Positions 1 to 6,814 are shown, counted from the first letter of the stretch. The stretch: 16,846 nt of DNA from an uncultured Candidatus Saccharibacteria bacterium (GCA_903891235.1 CAITDW010000224.1:1-16846); one strand, 5' to 3'. Numbers and translations are program-made. Notes: generated by a model not told the origin, from the sequence alone.

Positions 1-138
1 ATCTATATCTGATCGAGTAAAATATCTATCTATTTCTACGAAATGCCCTGATTTGATAAAATTGTTTTCATTAAGTTTAGATATAAGATTCGGCAAATCT
101 TTCTTATCTACTATTCTTTTTCTTTCTACTTCTATCAT
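1..138 (-). CDS. CYTH-domain protein (CyaB/thiamine triphosphatase-like), N-terminal fragment cut by the window edge
   Basis: The minus strand reads 46 codons from an ATG at 138 to the window edge without a stop. The product begins MIEVERK, the ExExK signature that opens CYTH (CyaB / thiamine triphosphatase) domains. It continues with a helix and then a DRYFTRSDID segment, like the 'D-x-YF-x-x-x-D' strand seen next in class IV adenylate cyclase and ThTPase relatives. CYTH proteins bind triphosphate substrates in a beta-barrel tunnel with metal ions held by acidic residues; the substrate here cannot be told from this part. It lies 9 nt beyond the methyltransferase stop codon, so the two may be co-transcribed. 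An in-frame ATG at 144 would add two residues (MH); the 138 start matches the family better. A TATAAT hexamer (147-152, minus) lies 8 nt upstream of the 138 start. Confidence 0.72.
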   Translation of the reverse strand, partial: MIEVERKRIVDKKDLPNLISKLNENNFIKSGHFVEIDRYFTRSDID

Positions 139-147
139 ATGCATATA

Positions 148-1548
148 TTATACATCACTGCTTATTAGAGAATATAGGGAGGCCGTAGTCTCACGACTGC
201 AATATTTTTGTACCACATCTAGTGAAGTAGCAATTGAATCAACATCTTTCAGAGGAATCTTCTTCGCGAGTATCAATTGTTTTCCGTCGAATAACGGATT
301 TGATAGCGCTTTCTTAAGAAACCGATTGTAATAAGTTCGAGAAATTTTTTTAACATCGGTTATATATTCAGGCAGTAGGATTGTTTCTGCTCCATCGTTA
401 TTCTTGGATGCTTCAACCGACCTTATTGCTATATTGCCAATTAATTGGTCTACAGTCATGTATGCATAAGTCTCTCTGCCCTCTCTGGACTGCCAATCTT
501 CCCAGATCTCAGACGCTGAATCATCTTGACCTTTTTGAACGGTTTCAAGGAAGTTATTAAGAGCCGTATCAGATATTGCATCAAAAATGTCGCCGTCAAT
601 TACAAAATGATCAGAGACTCTTTCACTCATTTCCGTTAATAATGTTCTTTGATTAAAACTAAGAAAATCAGAATCCGTAAATTTGAAATGAACCCTTTTA
701 TGTCCTTGTTTAATATTCAGCCAATCATTGGATTTGTCACCTTCTAGTTCTGGAATAAAACCTAGTGTTCCTGTTCGCCATACATCGTCCCTTAAGGTTA
801 TGTAGTGCCTTTGTATTTCACGCATAATTCCTATGGGTCCTCTAATTAGTGTGTCCTTATTTACGTCTATATCGCTAGAATCTATGTGTAGCGAACCCTG
901 TTTTATTTTTACATGATCTTCTAAATGATGATATGGATGCTGACCATTATTTAAATAATATGGCATGAATAATTTTATAAATCTAAGCCAGCTTTTAGAG
1001 CTATCAGCATTATAAGCGTGATTAGCTGATTCATGCAGATTATCAGTTTCAACAGAGTACACATCACGATATGCGAAATATCCACCAGTCTTAAGTGTAG
1101 TGGCTATACCTCGTAGAGTCCGATCTAAAGCTCCATAACCTCCATTATACGAGTAAACTTCATGCAAAACTGCTGATGTGCTTACTATATCCATACTTTC
1201 TGGCTTAGCAATATTATCTAGTTCAACTACATTGCCTGAGAGTAATAACGATTCACCGAAAGATGAAATTCTTTCCATGGCATCATCTAATGATTGAGAT
1301 TTAACGTTTTCTAGTTCTAGTAAATTTAGATTTATTTTTGGCGCTTGTCCACTAAGATTACCAAGATATTCTCCAAGTGCATTTATTGAAGATCCACCAC
1401 CAGGACCCACTTCCAAGATATTGTATTCGAGTTGATTTAGTCTTTGTATCGCGTTAGATGTTAAGACAGCCTTTTCTAGGCCGTTTCCATTTGTAGCTAC
1501 ATCTAAATATGTAATTTCATTTTTATGCGTATGAGATATTGTATTCAT
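148..1548 (-). CDS. Class I SAM-dependent methyltransferase with a long uncharacterised C-terminal region
   Basis: A 466-residue protein. Residues 43-53 (NILEVGPGGGS) are the glycine-rich SAM-binding motif I of Rossmann-fold methyltransferases. Near 115-160 come a strand and helix (VSTSAVLHEVYSY) and a GGYFAYRD segment typical of the post-motif region, where a catalytic or substrate loop follows. That accounts for about the first 170 residues. The remaining roughly 290 residues are soluble, rich in Asp, Glu, His and Tyr, and I do not recognise them; they may be a substrate-binding or second enzymatic domain. The methyl acceptor is unknown. It is the first gene of a minus-strand unit whose next gene encodes a CYTH protein, and it shares a 73-bp intergenic region with the gre-like gene. 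A consensus-like promoter lies just upstream. No Shine-Dalgarno sequence is visible before the start. Confidence 0.75.
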   Translation of the reverse strand: MNTISHTHKNEITYLDVATNGNGLEKAVLTSNAIQRLNQLEYNILEVGPGGGSSINALGEYLGNLSGQAPKINLNLLELENVKSQSLDDAMERISSFGESLLLSGNVVELDNIAKPESMDIVSTSAVLHEVYSYNGGYGALDRTLRGIATTLKTGGYFAYRDVYSVETDNLHESANHAYNADSSKSWLRFIKLFMPYYLNNGQHPYHHLEDHVKIKQGSLHIDSSDIDVNKDTLIRGPIGIMREIQRHYITLRDDVWRTGTLGFIPELEGDKSNDWLNIKQGHKRVHFKFTDSDFLSFNQRTLLTEMSERVSDHFVIDGDIFDAISDTALNNFLETVQKGQDDSASEIWEDWQSREGRETYAYMTVDQLIGNIAIRSVEASKNNDGAETILLPEYITDVKKISRTYYNRFLKKALSNPLFDGKQLILAKKIPLKDVDSIATSLDVVQKYCSRETTASLYSLISSDV

Positions 1549-1570
1549 AAACTAGAATCTAACTAAAAAT

Positions 1571-1599
1571 ATTATATTATAACCTTGAATTATTTGCAA
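1571..1599 (-). promoter_or_regulatory. Predicted sigma70-type promoter for the methyltransferase gene
   Basis: On the minus strand a TTGCAA -35 element (1594-1599) and a perfect TATAAT -10 element (1571-1576) are separated by 17 nt. A second TATAAT overlaps at 1576-1581, but its spacing of 12 nt is too short. Predicted start is about 1564, leaving a leader of about 16 nt without a Shine-Dalgarno sequence. It interleaves with the promoter facing the other way. Confidence 0.5.
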
Positions 1600-1613
1600 T
1601 AGTTTTGTATTGT
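1585..1613 (+). promoter_or_regulatory. Predicted promoter for the gre-like gene
   Basis: TTGAAT (1585-1590) and TATTGT (1608-1613) are spaced by 17 nt. Only 8 nt separate the -10 from the first ATG at 1622, so transcription would begin on or just before that codon. The spacer contains the -35 element of the divergent methyltransferase promoter, so the two polymerases should compete for this site. Confidence 0.4.
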
Positions 1614-1621
1614 AGGATATT

Positions 1622-2182
1622 ATGTTAAAATTTGGTAGTATGGAAAAAATATTATTGCATGAAAAGAAGTTCTTAATTGAGGCTCTTGATGACCTAAGAG
1701 TGGAAAGATTATCTTTGGCCGATGCCAAGGCTGACGCCCAAGGCGATTCATATGACTGGCATGATAATGCGCCACTAGACGTAATCGAACAACACTTAAA
1801 ACAGAATACAAGACAGATTAATCAGATAGAAAATTTTTTAAAAATATCTGAGATTGAAAGCTATCCAGAGGAAAGTGATAAAGTAGCTAAGTTAGGAAGT
1901 TTTGTCTTGGCTCAAGATAGCTACGGAATTATGCCATTTGTGATAGTTGGTCAGCATTTAGCTGGTTCAAAAAAATATGAAGAGGTTTGGGAGATAAATC
2001 CTATTAATAATCCCGATCATGAATCTCTGTTGGTAATTACACCTTCAAGTCCTTTAGGTGCAGCAGCTTTAGGTTTGACTATTGAAGATGACGCTAAGTA
2101 TACAGTTGATAATAGAAACTTTAGCCTAAGAATAGCGAGCATTGATCAAGCCTGGGTGAAGAACAATTTTGCTTCTGAATAA
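1622..2182 (+). CDS. GreA/GreB-family transcript cleavage (elongation) factor, divergent
   Basis: A 186-residue protein (GreA is usually about 158) with the two-domain Gre plan. An N-terminal helical hairpin (about residues 8-75) carries an acidic, aromatic tip, DSYDWHDNAPLD at 42-53, in the place where GreA has its conserved acidic pair and NAEY-like motif. A C-terminal FKBP-like domain contains ITPSSPLGAAALG (139-151), matching the 'SPxGxALxG' signature of Gre factors. Gre proteins insert the coiled coil into the RNA polymerase secondary channel and stimulate cleavage of backtracked transcripts. The linker and extra strands around 85-130 are longer than usual. Start choice is uncertain: ATG 1622 lies 8 nt after a -10 element, while in-frame ATG 1640 (MEKILLHEKKF) would leave a short leader and resembles family N-termini. 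It could be a Gre-fold anti-factor rather than true GreA. Confidence 0.7.
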   Translation: MLKFGSMEKILLHEKKFLIEALDDLRVERLSLADAKADAQGDSYDWHDNAPLDVIEQHLKQNTRQINQIENFLKISEIESYPEESDKVAKLGSFVLAQDSYGIMPFVIVGQHLAGSKKYEEVWEINPINNPDHESLLVITPSSPLGAAALGLTIEDDAKYTVDNRNFSLRIASIDQAWVKNNFASE

Positions 2183-2195
2183 ATATAAAAACCCC

Positions 2196-2375
2196 AATAT
2201 TTTGGTACTTTGCAGAAATGCAGACGCTTGAAGACGAGCTAGAGAGCTTACGGTTGTCAACGCAACAACGCTGAGTATAGGGCACCTAACTGGCGTCAAA
2301 CGCTAAGAAACTGTTTAAAAGTTCGCAACCAGCCAAAAAGAACAAGATTTTGCGTGCCTTACTTGCGAACCCGAC
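2196..2375. ncRNA. Candidate structured RNA with a predicted pseudoknot; family not recognised
   Basis: No convincing gene lies here, yet the stretch is clearly GC-richer (close to half G+C at 2221-2340) than neighbouring genes and full of short inverted repeats. Perfect or near-perfect stems: 2211-2214/2219-2222 closing a GAAA loop; 2237-2240/2245-2248; 2253-2257/2265-2269; 2291-2296/2300-2305 (one G-T pair). GTTCGCAA (2321-2328) pairs with TTGCGAAC (2363-2370), and AGGGCAC (2279-2285) pairs with GTGCCTT (2354-2360, one G-T). These last two helices interlock, which makes an H-type pseudoknot. The strand is unclear. A weak hairpin followed by a T-rich tract near 2206-2180 would suit a minus-strand transcript. 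Nearness to smpB made me look for tmRNA, but no tRNA-like ends or tag reading frame were found. Confidence 0.35.
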
Positions 2376-2383
2376 TTTGAACC

Positions 2384-2417
2384 AAAAAAATGGCTTCAAC
2401 AACCCCTGTTGAAGCCA
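2384..2417 (-). terminator. Strong Rho-independent terminator after tRNA-Asn
   Basis: A perfect 10-bp inverted repeat (2391-2400 with 2408-2417) with a 7-nt loop is followed on the minus strand by seven T residues (2384-2390). There is no T tract on the plus side, so it is unidirectional. It closes the minus-strand run glycosidase, smpB, tRNA-Asn. Confidence 0.85.
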
Positions 2418-2453
2418 TTCAATGGTCTGCTTGCTAAACTAAAAAGTAAAAAT

Positions 2454-2528
2454 TGGCTCCGGGGACTGGATTCGAACCAGCGACCTAGTGGTTAACAGCC
2501 ACCCGCTCTACCGCTGAGCTACCCCGGA
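2454..2528 (-). tRNA. tRNA-Asn, anticodon GUU, with encoded CCA
   Basis: The minus strand folds into a complete cloverleaf of 72 nt plus an encoded CCA (2456-2454). The acceptor TCCGGGG pairs with CCCCGGA, the D arm GCTC with GAGC. The anticodon arm GGTGG/CCACT carries loop CTGTTAA (anticodon GTT), the variable loop is AGGTC, and the T arm GCTGG/CCAGT carries loop TTCGAAT. The discriminator base is G, as expected for Asn. It starts 55 nt after the smpB stop codon and is followed by a strong terminator, so it is probably processed from the smpB transcript. Confidence 0.96.
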
Positions 2529-2583
2529 ATATATCAACAACAGATAAGATTATACAAGATAACTTTATCTAATCCAAGAAATA

Positions 2584-3042
2584 TCATCTATACTTTAAAG
2601 CTCTATTGATTTGCCTTGATTCATCTTTTTGCTTTAAGCTTTGTCTTTTATCGTAATTCTTTTTACCTCTACCACTAGAAATTCTAAGTTTAATATATCT
2701 TCCAATTGGTAGAATTTCTATAGGAATGATTGTATTGCCTTGCTTTTTTCTAACTAGAAGTTTTTCAATTTCATTTCTTTTCAGGAGTAATTTTCTAGTT
2801 CTAGTTTGGTTTTCTTCGTCTATGGGAATTCCATGGGATCCATTGATAGTTGCATTAATTAGCCATAGTTCCCCATTCTTCTCCGTTACATAGGCACCTT
2901 GAAGATGACCATGTCCCATTCGAAGTGACTTAGTCTCAGCACCAGTTAAAACTATTCCAGCTAATATAGAATCTTCCAGAAAGTAATCGTGTGAAGCTCT
3001 TTTATTGGTGATACGCTTTTTTGACGGTTGAGTCTTTGCCAT
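2584..3042 (-). CDS. smpB: SsrA-binding protein SmpB
   Basis: A 152-residue protein of normal length for the family. It shows the SmpB N-terminal NKRASHDYFLED segment, the beta-barrel motif 'GIVLTGAETKSLR', and the basic C-terminal tail KNYDKRQSLKQKDESRQINR, which in characterised SmpB proteins folds into a helix in the empty mRNA channel. SmpB binds tmRNA and carries it to ribosomes stalled on broken mRNA, where the nascent chain is tagged and the ribosome released. The start at 3042 is preceded by AAGG about 9 nt upstream, a modest Shine-Dalgarno sequence. The upstream glycosidase ends 17 nt before it and tRNA-Asn follows, so co-transcription is likely. The stop codon is TGA at the expected end of the protein, which argues against UGA being recoded. 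No tmRNA gene was identified in the window. Confidence 0.96.
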   Translation of the reverse strand: MAKTQPSKKRITNKRASHDYFLEDSILAGIVLTGAETKSLRMGHGHLQGAYVTEKNGELWLINATINGSHGIPIDEENQTRTRKLLLKRNEIEKLLVRKKQGNTIIPIEILPIGRYIKLRISSGRGKKNYDKRQSLKQKDESRQINRALKYR

Positions 3043-3059
3043 AACTACCTTATTATGCT

Positions 3060-4262
3060 CTAATTTATTATTTTTTGGTAGTTTATTCTCTCACTCGCAA
3101 AAAAATTAGTAGTAGTATTTAATGATTGTTGATTATTTAATTTTTGATGGAGCTTCATATTACTATTTCTTACTGATTTCATTTCATCTTTGGCTACATT
3201 CCAGAATCCTGGGTTATTGTACTTTGTGAGTTCTTGATACCACCATTCACCACCCCATAAGTCTATATTATTTATTCCAGATTTTTCAGCATATTTAATT
3301 CGTTCTCTAAGTAGTTTGGGTGTCATAGACTTTGCAAGTTCTGTCTGTGATGCATCATTGATTCCTTTAGGTGGCCATGGCTCAGCCTGTAGCTCATGGA
3401 TCACACTAGGCTTGCCGGTTAATAGTTCTGTAACTCCAGCCCGAGCTGAATACCACCAAGACGGAAAAGGATATTCGAAATATCTATGACTAATGTTTTT
3501 ATCCCAGACTCTTTTGTATACAGATACTCCATAGATATCTGGTCTTGGTTGGCCGGTCGGAAAACCAATGTAATTATTTGATAAGCTAATAATTACTGGT
3601 TTTGAGGGGTTAATCTTTTTAACTAAATTAAATTCTTCAATTAGTCTCGGCCTTGTAGAATCGGGACAATTAGCAAATACATTCAAGAAATATTCATTCT
3701 CTAGCTGATAACTTGTAACGGTTGGGTTATCCTTGTATCTCGTTGCTACTGCAGTCATGAAATTTAATAACTTAGGATACCAGTATGAAGTTGGCGTATT
3801 TTGAGCCCAGGTCGGTATATGACATTCAGGCCATCTTGGTTGCCTTAGGCCAATTGCTAAGCTGACTGATCCGTGAACTTGGCTAACTTGTTTGACCTCC
3901 CAGTCTAGTTCAGTGAAGTCATAATTTCCCTGCGTTGACTCGATGTCGTTCCAGTAGCTAACTAGCCTAAAATGTTTATAGCCTAAGTCATCTCTTAATG
4001 CCAGCATTGTTTTATGAGGATCTACTCCAAGGTATGAGGCATAATCTGCTATAAACGTCATGCCAAGAGTTATAGGTTGATTCTTATGTTTTTGTTGGTA
4101 CCAAGAACCAAAACCGTAGAATATGCCAATCAATATCCCTAATGTTATTAAGATGGTTATTAAGATTTTATAGCTAGGTTTAATCTTTCTCCAATAAAAA
4201 TTAAGACTATTCTTTTCATTGTTAATATACTTATTTTTAGTCACTATATTATATTTTTTCAT
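3060..4262 (-). CDS. Membrane-anchored glycoside hydrolase, clan GH-A (TIM barrel)
   Basis: A 400-residue protein. The N-terminus is basic and followed by one hydrophobic segment (about 33-50), giving a signal-anchor with the catalytic domain outside the membrane. The extracytoplasmic part begins with GMTFIADYASYLGVDP and has the alternating strand/helix pattern of a TIM barrel. YQLENEYF (185-192) holds the Asn-Glu pair (N189-E190) of clan GH-A acid/base strands. VIHELQAEPW (287-296) is the likely nucleophile strand, with E290 or E294. DLWGGEWWYQ (334-343) looks like the last barrel strand, with aromatic sugar stacking residues. The family is distantly like GH5/GH42; the substrate is unknown. 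After residue 365 a polar Asn/Gln-rich tail has no recognisable fold. It lies upstream of smpB on the same strand and divergent from a glycosyltransferase, which suggests envelope glycan remodelling. Confidence 0.72.
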   Translation of the reverse strand: MKKYNIVTKNKYINNEKNSLNFYWRKIKPSYKILITILITLGILIGIFYGFGSWYQQKHKNQPITLGMTFIADYASYLGVDPHKTMLALRDDLGYKHFRLVSYWNDIESTQGNYDFTELDWEVKQVSQVHGSVSLAIGLRQPRWPECHIPTWAQNTPTSYWYPKLLNFMTAVATRYKDNPTVTSYQLENEYFLNVFANCPDSTRPRLIEEFNLVKKINPSKPVIISLSNNYIGFPTGQPRPDIYGVSVYKRVWDKNISHRYFEYPFPSWWYSARAGVTELLTGKPSVIHELQAEPWPPKGINDASQTELAKSMTPKLLRERIKYAEKSGINNIDLWGGEWWYQELTKYNNPGFWNVAKDEMKSVRNSNMKLHQKLNNQQSLNTTTNFFASERINYQKIIN

Positions 4263-4305
4263 TTATTCTTATACATAACATATATTTTTTGATAATATCT
4301 AAGTT

Positions 4306-5214
4306 GTGGAAGCTAACAAAAAACCATTAACATTATCTATAGTTATACCAGTTTATAACGAAGAGCGCTATATAAAAAAGTGCCTGAGTGCTATTAAAAA
4401 ACAAACCGTTAAGCCTTTCGAGGTTATCATTGTAGATAATAACTGTATTGATAGAACTATTGAAATCGCTAAAAAATTTGATTTTGTGACAATTATTAAA
4501 GAAGAAAAACAAGGTATAGCCAACGCTAGGAATAAAGGATTTAGTGTTGCCAAGGGAGATATTTTAGGAAGAATTGATGCAGATGCTTCTATAACTAAAA
4601 ATTGGGTTAAAGCCTGTTTAAAAAGTTTTGAAGATGATTCAGTCTCTGCTATTACTGGTCCAGGTGTAACCTCAACTACTCCTATCATCCGCGGTAAGCA
4701 GGTGTTTCCTAATATACGAACCGCCTATTGGTCAAAGATTTATCTTTTTGCAGCAACTGGAATAATGAGAGTCGTTGTTCTTTGGGGGGCAAATATGGCT
4801 ATCCGCAAAGATGCTTGGGCTGTCATAAAAAATCAAGTTTGTTCTGACGATAAATTAGTTCATGAAGATCAGGACATATCTATACTTTTAGCTGGGAATG
4901 GATTTAAAGCTAAAATTATTCAAGGTTTAGATATTTATACTGACGGCTCAACATATTTCTTTTGGCCTAAATTCAAGGAGTATATGCTTAGGAGTTTTAA
5001 GACACTTAATTATCATAAAAAATTAGGAACACTCAATAATTCAAAAGCCATCTTAAAACCATTAATTTTAATATATATTGCTATCTTGGTTAGTATTTTC
5101 CCAACATTGATATTTGCAATAGCTAGCTTTCTTTTCTTTATAATTCCTCAACAGTTATTTAAAGTAAGACTGCTTCTTCGCTCAAATATTTCTAAGATTA
5201 AGGGTTCTCAATAG
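4306..5214 (+). CDS. Family 2 glycosyltransferase with C-terminal membrane segments
   Basis: A 302-residue protein with a GT-A fold. SIVIPVYNEERYI (residues 11-23) is the classic nucleotide-sugar strand of GT2 enzymes, followed by EVIIVDNNCIDRT and the metal-binding DADA (DxD-type) motif near residue 91. A later EDQDIS segment matches the ED acidic motif that usually provides the catalytic base. About residues 245-282 form one or two hydrophobic helices that would tether it to the inner face of the membrane. It should add sugars from a nucleotide donor to a lipid or polysaccharide acceptor; the specificity cannot be read. The start is GTG at 4306, chosen because no in-frame ATG precedes the conserved first strand. 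A GATAAT hexamer (4291-4296) is 9 nt upstream. Its 3' end overlaps the lipid kinase gene by 17 bp on the opposite strand. Confidence 0.88.
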   Translation: MEANKKPLTLSIVIPVYNEERYIKKCLSAIKKQTVKPFEVIIVDNNCIDRTIEIAKKFDFVTIIKEEKQGIANARNKGFSVAKGDILGRIDADASITKNWVKACLKSFEDDSVSAITGPGVTSTTPIIRGKQVFPNIRTAYWSKIYLFAATGIMRVVVLWGANMAIRKDAWAVIKNQVCSDDKLVHEDQDISILLAGNGFKAKIIQGLDIYTDGSTYFFWPKFKEYMLRSFKTLNYHKKLGTLNNSKAILKPLILIYIAILVSIFPTLIFAIASFLFFIIPQQLFKVRLLLRSNISKIKGSQ

Positions 5215-6184
5215 TTGTAACGACTGGAATAGCATTATTAGCATAACTTACTTCAATATTGGTGCCACTTGCTATTTCCCAGGCCTCACCGTCAACCTGG
5301 GCCATAACGTTATCTGATAGAACCGTGAACCTGTAAAAATCGTCCATGAATCTACCCTTTGATCTACCAATTGCTAACATAGAAATTGCTTTAACTACAT
5401 CGATAGTTTTTTTCTTTTGTATTTCTAACGTGTAAGCTGGTCCTGTGAGTTTAACATTTTTTGCATAAATTATTTTAGCAATATGCGGTGAGTTTAAAAA
5501 TAATAAATCGTAGGCTTGTGTTGCCTGGTTGTCCTGATTTAAAAATTCAAATTCAGAGGTTGATTTAAGGCTTTCTAGTATTCTAATTGGATCTGTAATG
5601 AGCTCACCATACCTATAATTTCTTAATTTATTCGTTCTAAATTTTTGGTCATTTAGAAACGAGGCTGCTACTGCCATGGCTCCAACGCTGAATACGCTAG
5701 CAGCTAATTTCTCATCTTTCTCACCTTCCCAGCTAGTCGTCTTAATAAGTAATGGATAAAATTCATCTATAACACCGTGTTTAATAACTTCTTCAGGGTG
5801 TTGACTGTGAAATTTACTCGTTACAGCTTTGAAAAAATTTACGGCATTACCCCCTCCTGGAGTCCATAATGGAGATTTTTGGGCTACTTTCGGTAAATCA
5901 ATATCTTGTTTTATTTTAACTAGATTATTAATAGAACCATCTCCAGCAATAATCCCAGTAATAGTTTGGCCATCTTTGGCTTCGCAAACCTCAACTAATT
6001 TTTGTTTAAAATCATCAATGTTAGGTATCGTTTCATGATACTCAATCCTTGGACCACTATCCCAACCATCAAAACCACTCTTAACTAACTTGAGCGTTCT
6101 TTGGGAGTTTGTACTTTCTGGATTAACGAACAGATCTATATTTTCAAAATCCTTAGCTAGGTGGGGCAATTCATGTGCAGACAT
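5198..6184 (-). CDS. Diacylglycerol/sphingosine kinase-type lipid kinase
   Basis: A 328-residue protein with the DAGK catalytic fold (NAD-kinase superfamily). IIAGDGSINNLV (78-89) is the family's GGDGT-like nucleotide loop, with the first Gly replaced by Ala and Thr by Ser. LWTPGGGNAVNFFKA (106-120) corresponds to the P-x-GTxND-x-A motif. AQVDGEAWE near 296-304 is the C-terminal 'DGE' motif that closes the second, beta-sandwich domain. Relatives such as DgkB and YegS phosphorylate diacylglycerol or related lipids at the inner membrane surface with ATP and Mg2+. The departures in the nucleotide loop leave the true acceptor open. The start lies 3 nt after the stop of the adenosyltransferase gene, so the two form an operon. 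The 3' end overlaps the convergent glycosyltransferase gene by 17 bp, with no terminator seen between them. Confidence 0.82.
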   Translation of the reverse strand: MSAHELPHLAKDFENIDLFVNPESTNSQRTLKLVKSGFDGWDSGPRIEYHETIPNIDDFKQKLVEVCEAKDGQTITGIIAGDGSINNLVKIKQDIDLPKVAQKSPLWTPGGGNAVNFFKAVTSKFHSQHPEEVIKHGVIDEFYPLLIKTTSWEGEKDEKLAASVFSVGAMAVAASFLNDQKFRTNKLRNYRYGELITDPIRILESLKSTSEFEFLNQDNQATQAYDLLFLNSPHIAKIIYAKNVKLTGPAYTLEIQKKKTIDVVKAISMLAIGRSKGRFMDDFYRFTVLSDNVMAQVDGEAWEIASGTNIEVSYANNAIPVVTTIENP

Positions 6185-6187
6185 AAA

Positions 6188-6757
6188 TTAGTAATCTATA
6201 CCCTTATTGGCAAGGTATTTATTGTCAAAATGGTGTTTAACTTTTGTCATATTGGTGACAATATCGGCTTTTTCCAGAAGTTCATCAGGAAAATTGCGTC
6301 CCGTTAGACAAATACTAGTTGTTTTTGAGCGACTATCTATTAATTTACTAAATTCAGTTAGTGTAATTAAACCGTCATGATAGGCATTATTAATTTCATC
6401 ACATATAACTAAGTCAAATTTGCCACCACTAACAGCTTTAAGGGCAACATCGTATGTCTCCTTAGCTGCTTTTTTATGATCAGCCTCGCTCACGTTATTA
6501 GCGCTCAAATCTCCAGCCTTATAAAATCCCTTTCCACCTTTATAGAAATACAAATCATCTTTAAATAATGGAGCAATATCTCTTAACATAACATGTTCAC
6601 TAACACCCCAATATTTAATAAATTGTATAAAAGCTACCTTCCATCGATTTCCAAGAGCACGAACCAATAAACCTAGCCCAGCGCTAGTTTTGCCTTTGCC
6701 TTCGCCTGTATAGACAACAACAACGGAGTCTTTTGTTTGAAAATCCTCAAATGACAT
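6188..6757 (-). CDS. cobO: Corrinoid adenosyltransferase, CobA/CobO/BtuR type
   Basis: A 189-residue protein, typical in length. Residues 14-31 hold the P-loop GEGKGKTSAGLG (family consensus GNGKGKT). It is followed by the VAFIQFIK strand, a DLVICDEINNAYHDGLI segment carrying the Walker B-like DE, an ICLTGRNFPDELLEKADIVTNM block and the terminal KHHFD...KGIDY, all standard for this family. The enzyme transfers the adenosyl group of ATP to cob(I)alamin or cobinamide to make coenzyme B12. No other cobalamin genes are in the window, so salvage of imported corrinoid is the likely role, possibly for a B12-dependent ribonucleotide reductase; that partner is inferred. It heads an operon with the lipid kinase (3-nt gap). 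A TACAAT hexamer (6768-6773, minus) sits 10 nt before the ATG, and no Shine-Dalgarno sequence is visible. Confidence 0.9.
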   Translation of the reverse strand: MSFEDFQTKDSVVVVYTGEGKGKTSAGLGLLVRALGNRWKVAFIQFIKYWGVSEHVMLRDIAPLFKDDLYFYKGGKGFYKAGDLSANNVSEADHKKAAKETYDVALKAVSGGKFDLVICDEINNAYHDGLITLTEFSKLIDSRSKTTSICLTGRNFPDELLEKADIVTNMTKVKHHFDNKYLANKGIDY

Positions 6758-6814
6758 ATCTATATATATTGTACACTAAGACGCTGATGGATAGTCTTGA
6801 ATATTTTCAGAATT

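Noticed and set aside
53..331. Open frame on the plus strand, 92 residues
   Set aside because: It lies opposite the CYTH and methyltransferase genes, its product looks like a reverse-strand shadow, and it has no ribosome site. The minus strand explains the region better.
1620..1811. Minus-strand open frame, 63 residues, opposite gre
   Set aside because: Low-complexity His/Arg/Leu-rich product; the gre frame fits a known fold.
2190..2453. tmRNA (ssrA) next to smpB
   Set aside because: The location is right and there are pseudoknots, but neither strand shows a T-arm with GTTCGAnTC and CCA end, a matching 5' acceptor half, or a tag frame ending in the usual Ala-rich residues. The only T-arm is that of tRNA-Asn.
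2584..2586. UGA recoded as glycine (as in some CPR phyla)
   Set aside because: smpB ends at TGA exactly where the family normally ends, and all other genes end normally with the standard code.
4368..4688. Minus-strand open frame, 106 residues, opposite the glycosyltransferase
   Set aside because: Complementary to the conserved GT2 domain; its hydrophobic composition is an antisense artefact.
5829..6038. Plus-strand open frame, 69 residues, opposite the lipid kinase
   Set aside because: Covers the antisense of the kinase nucleotide loops; no support as a protein.
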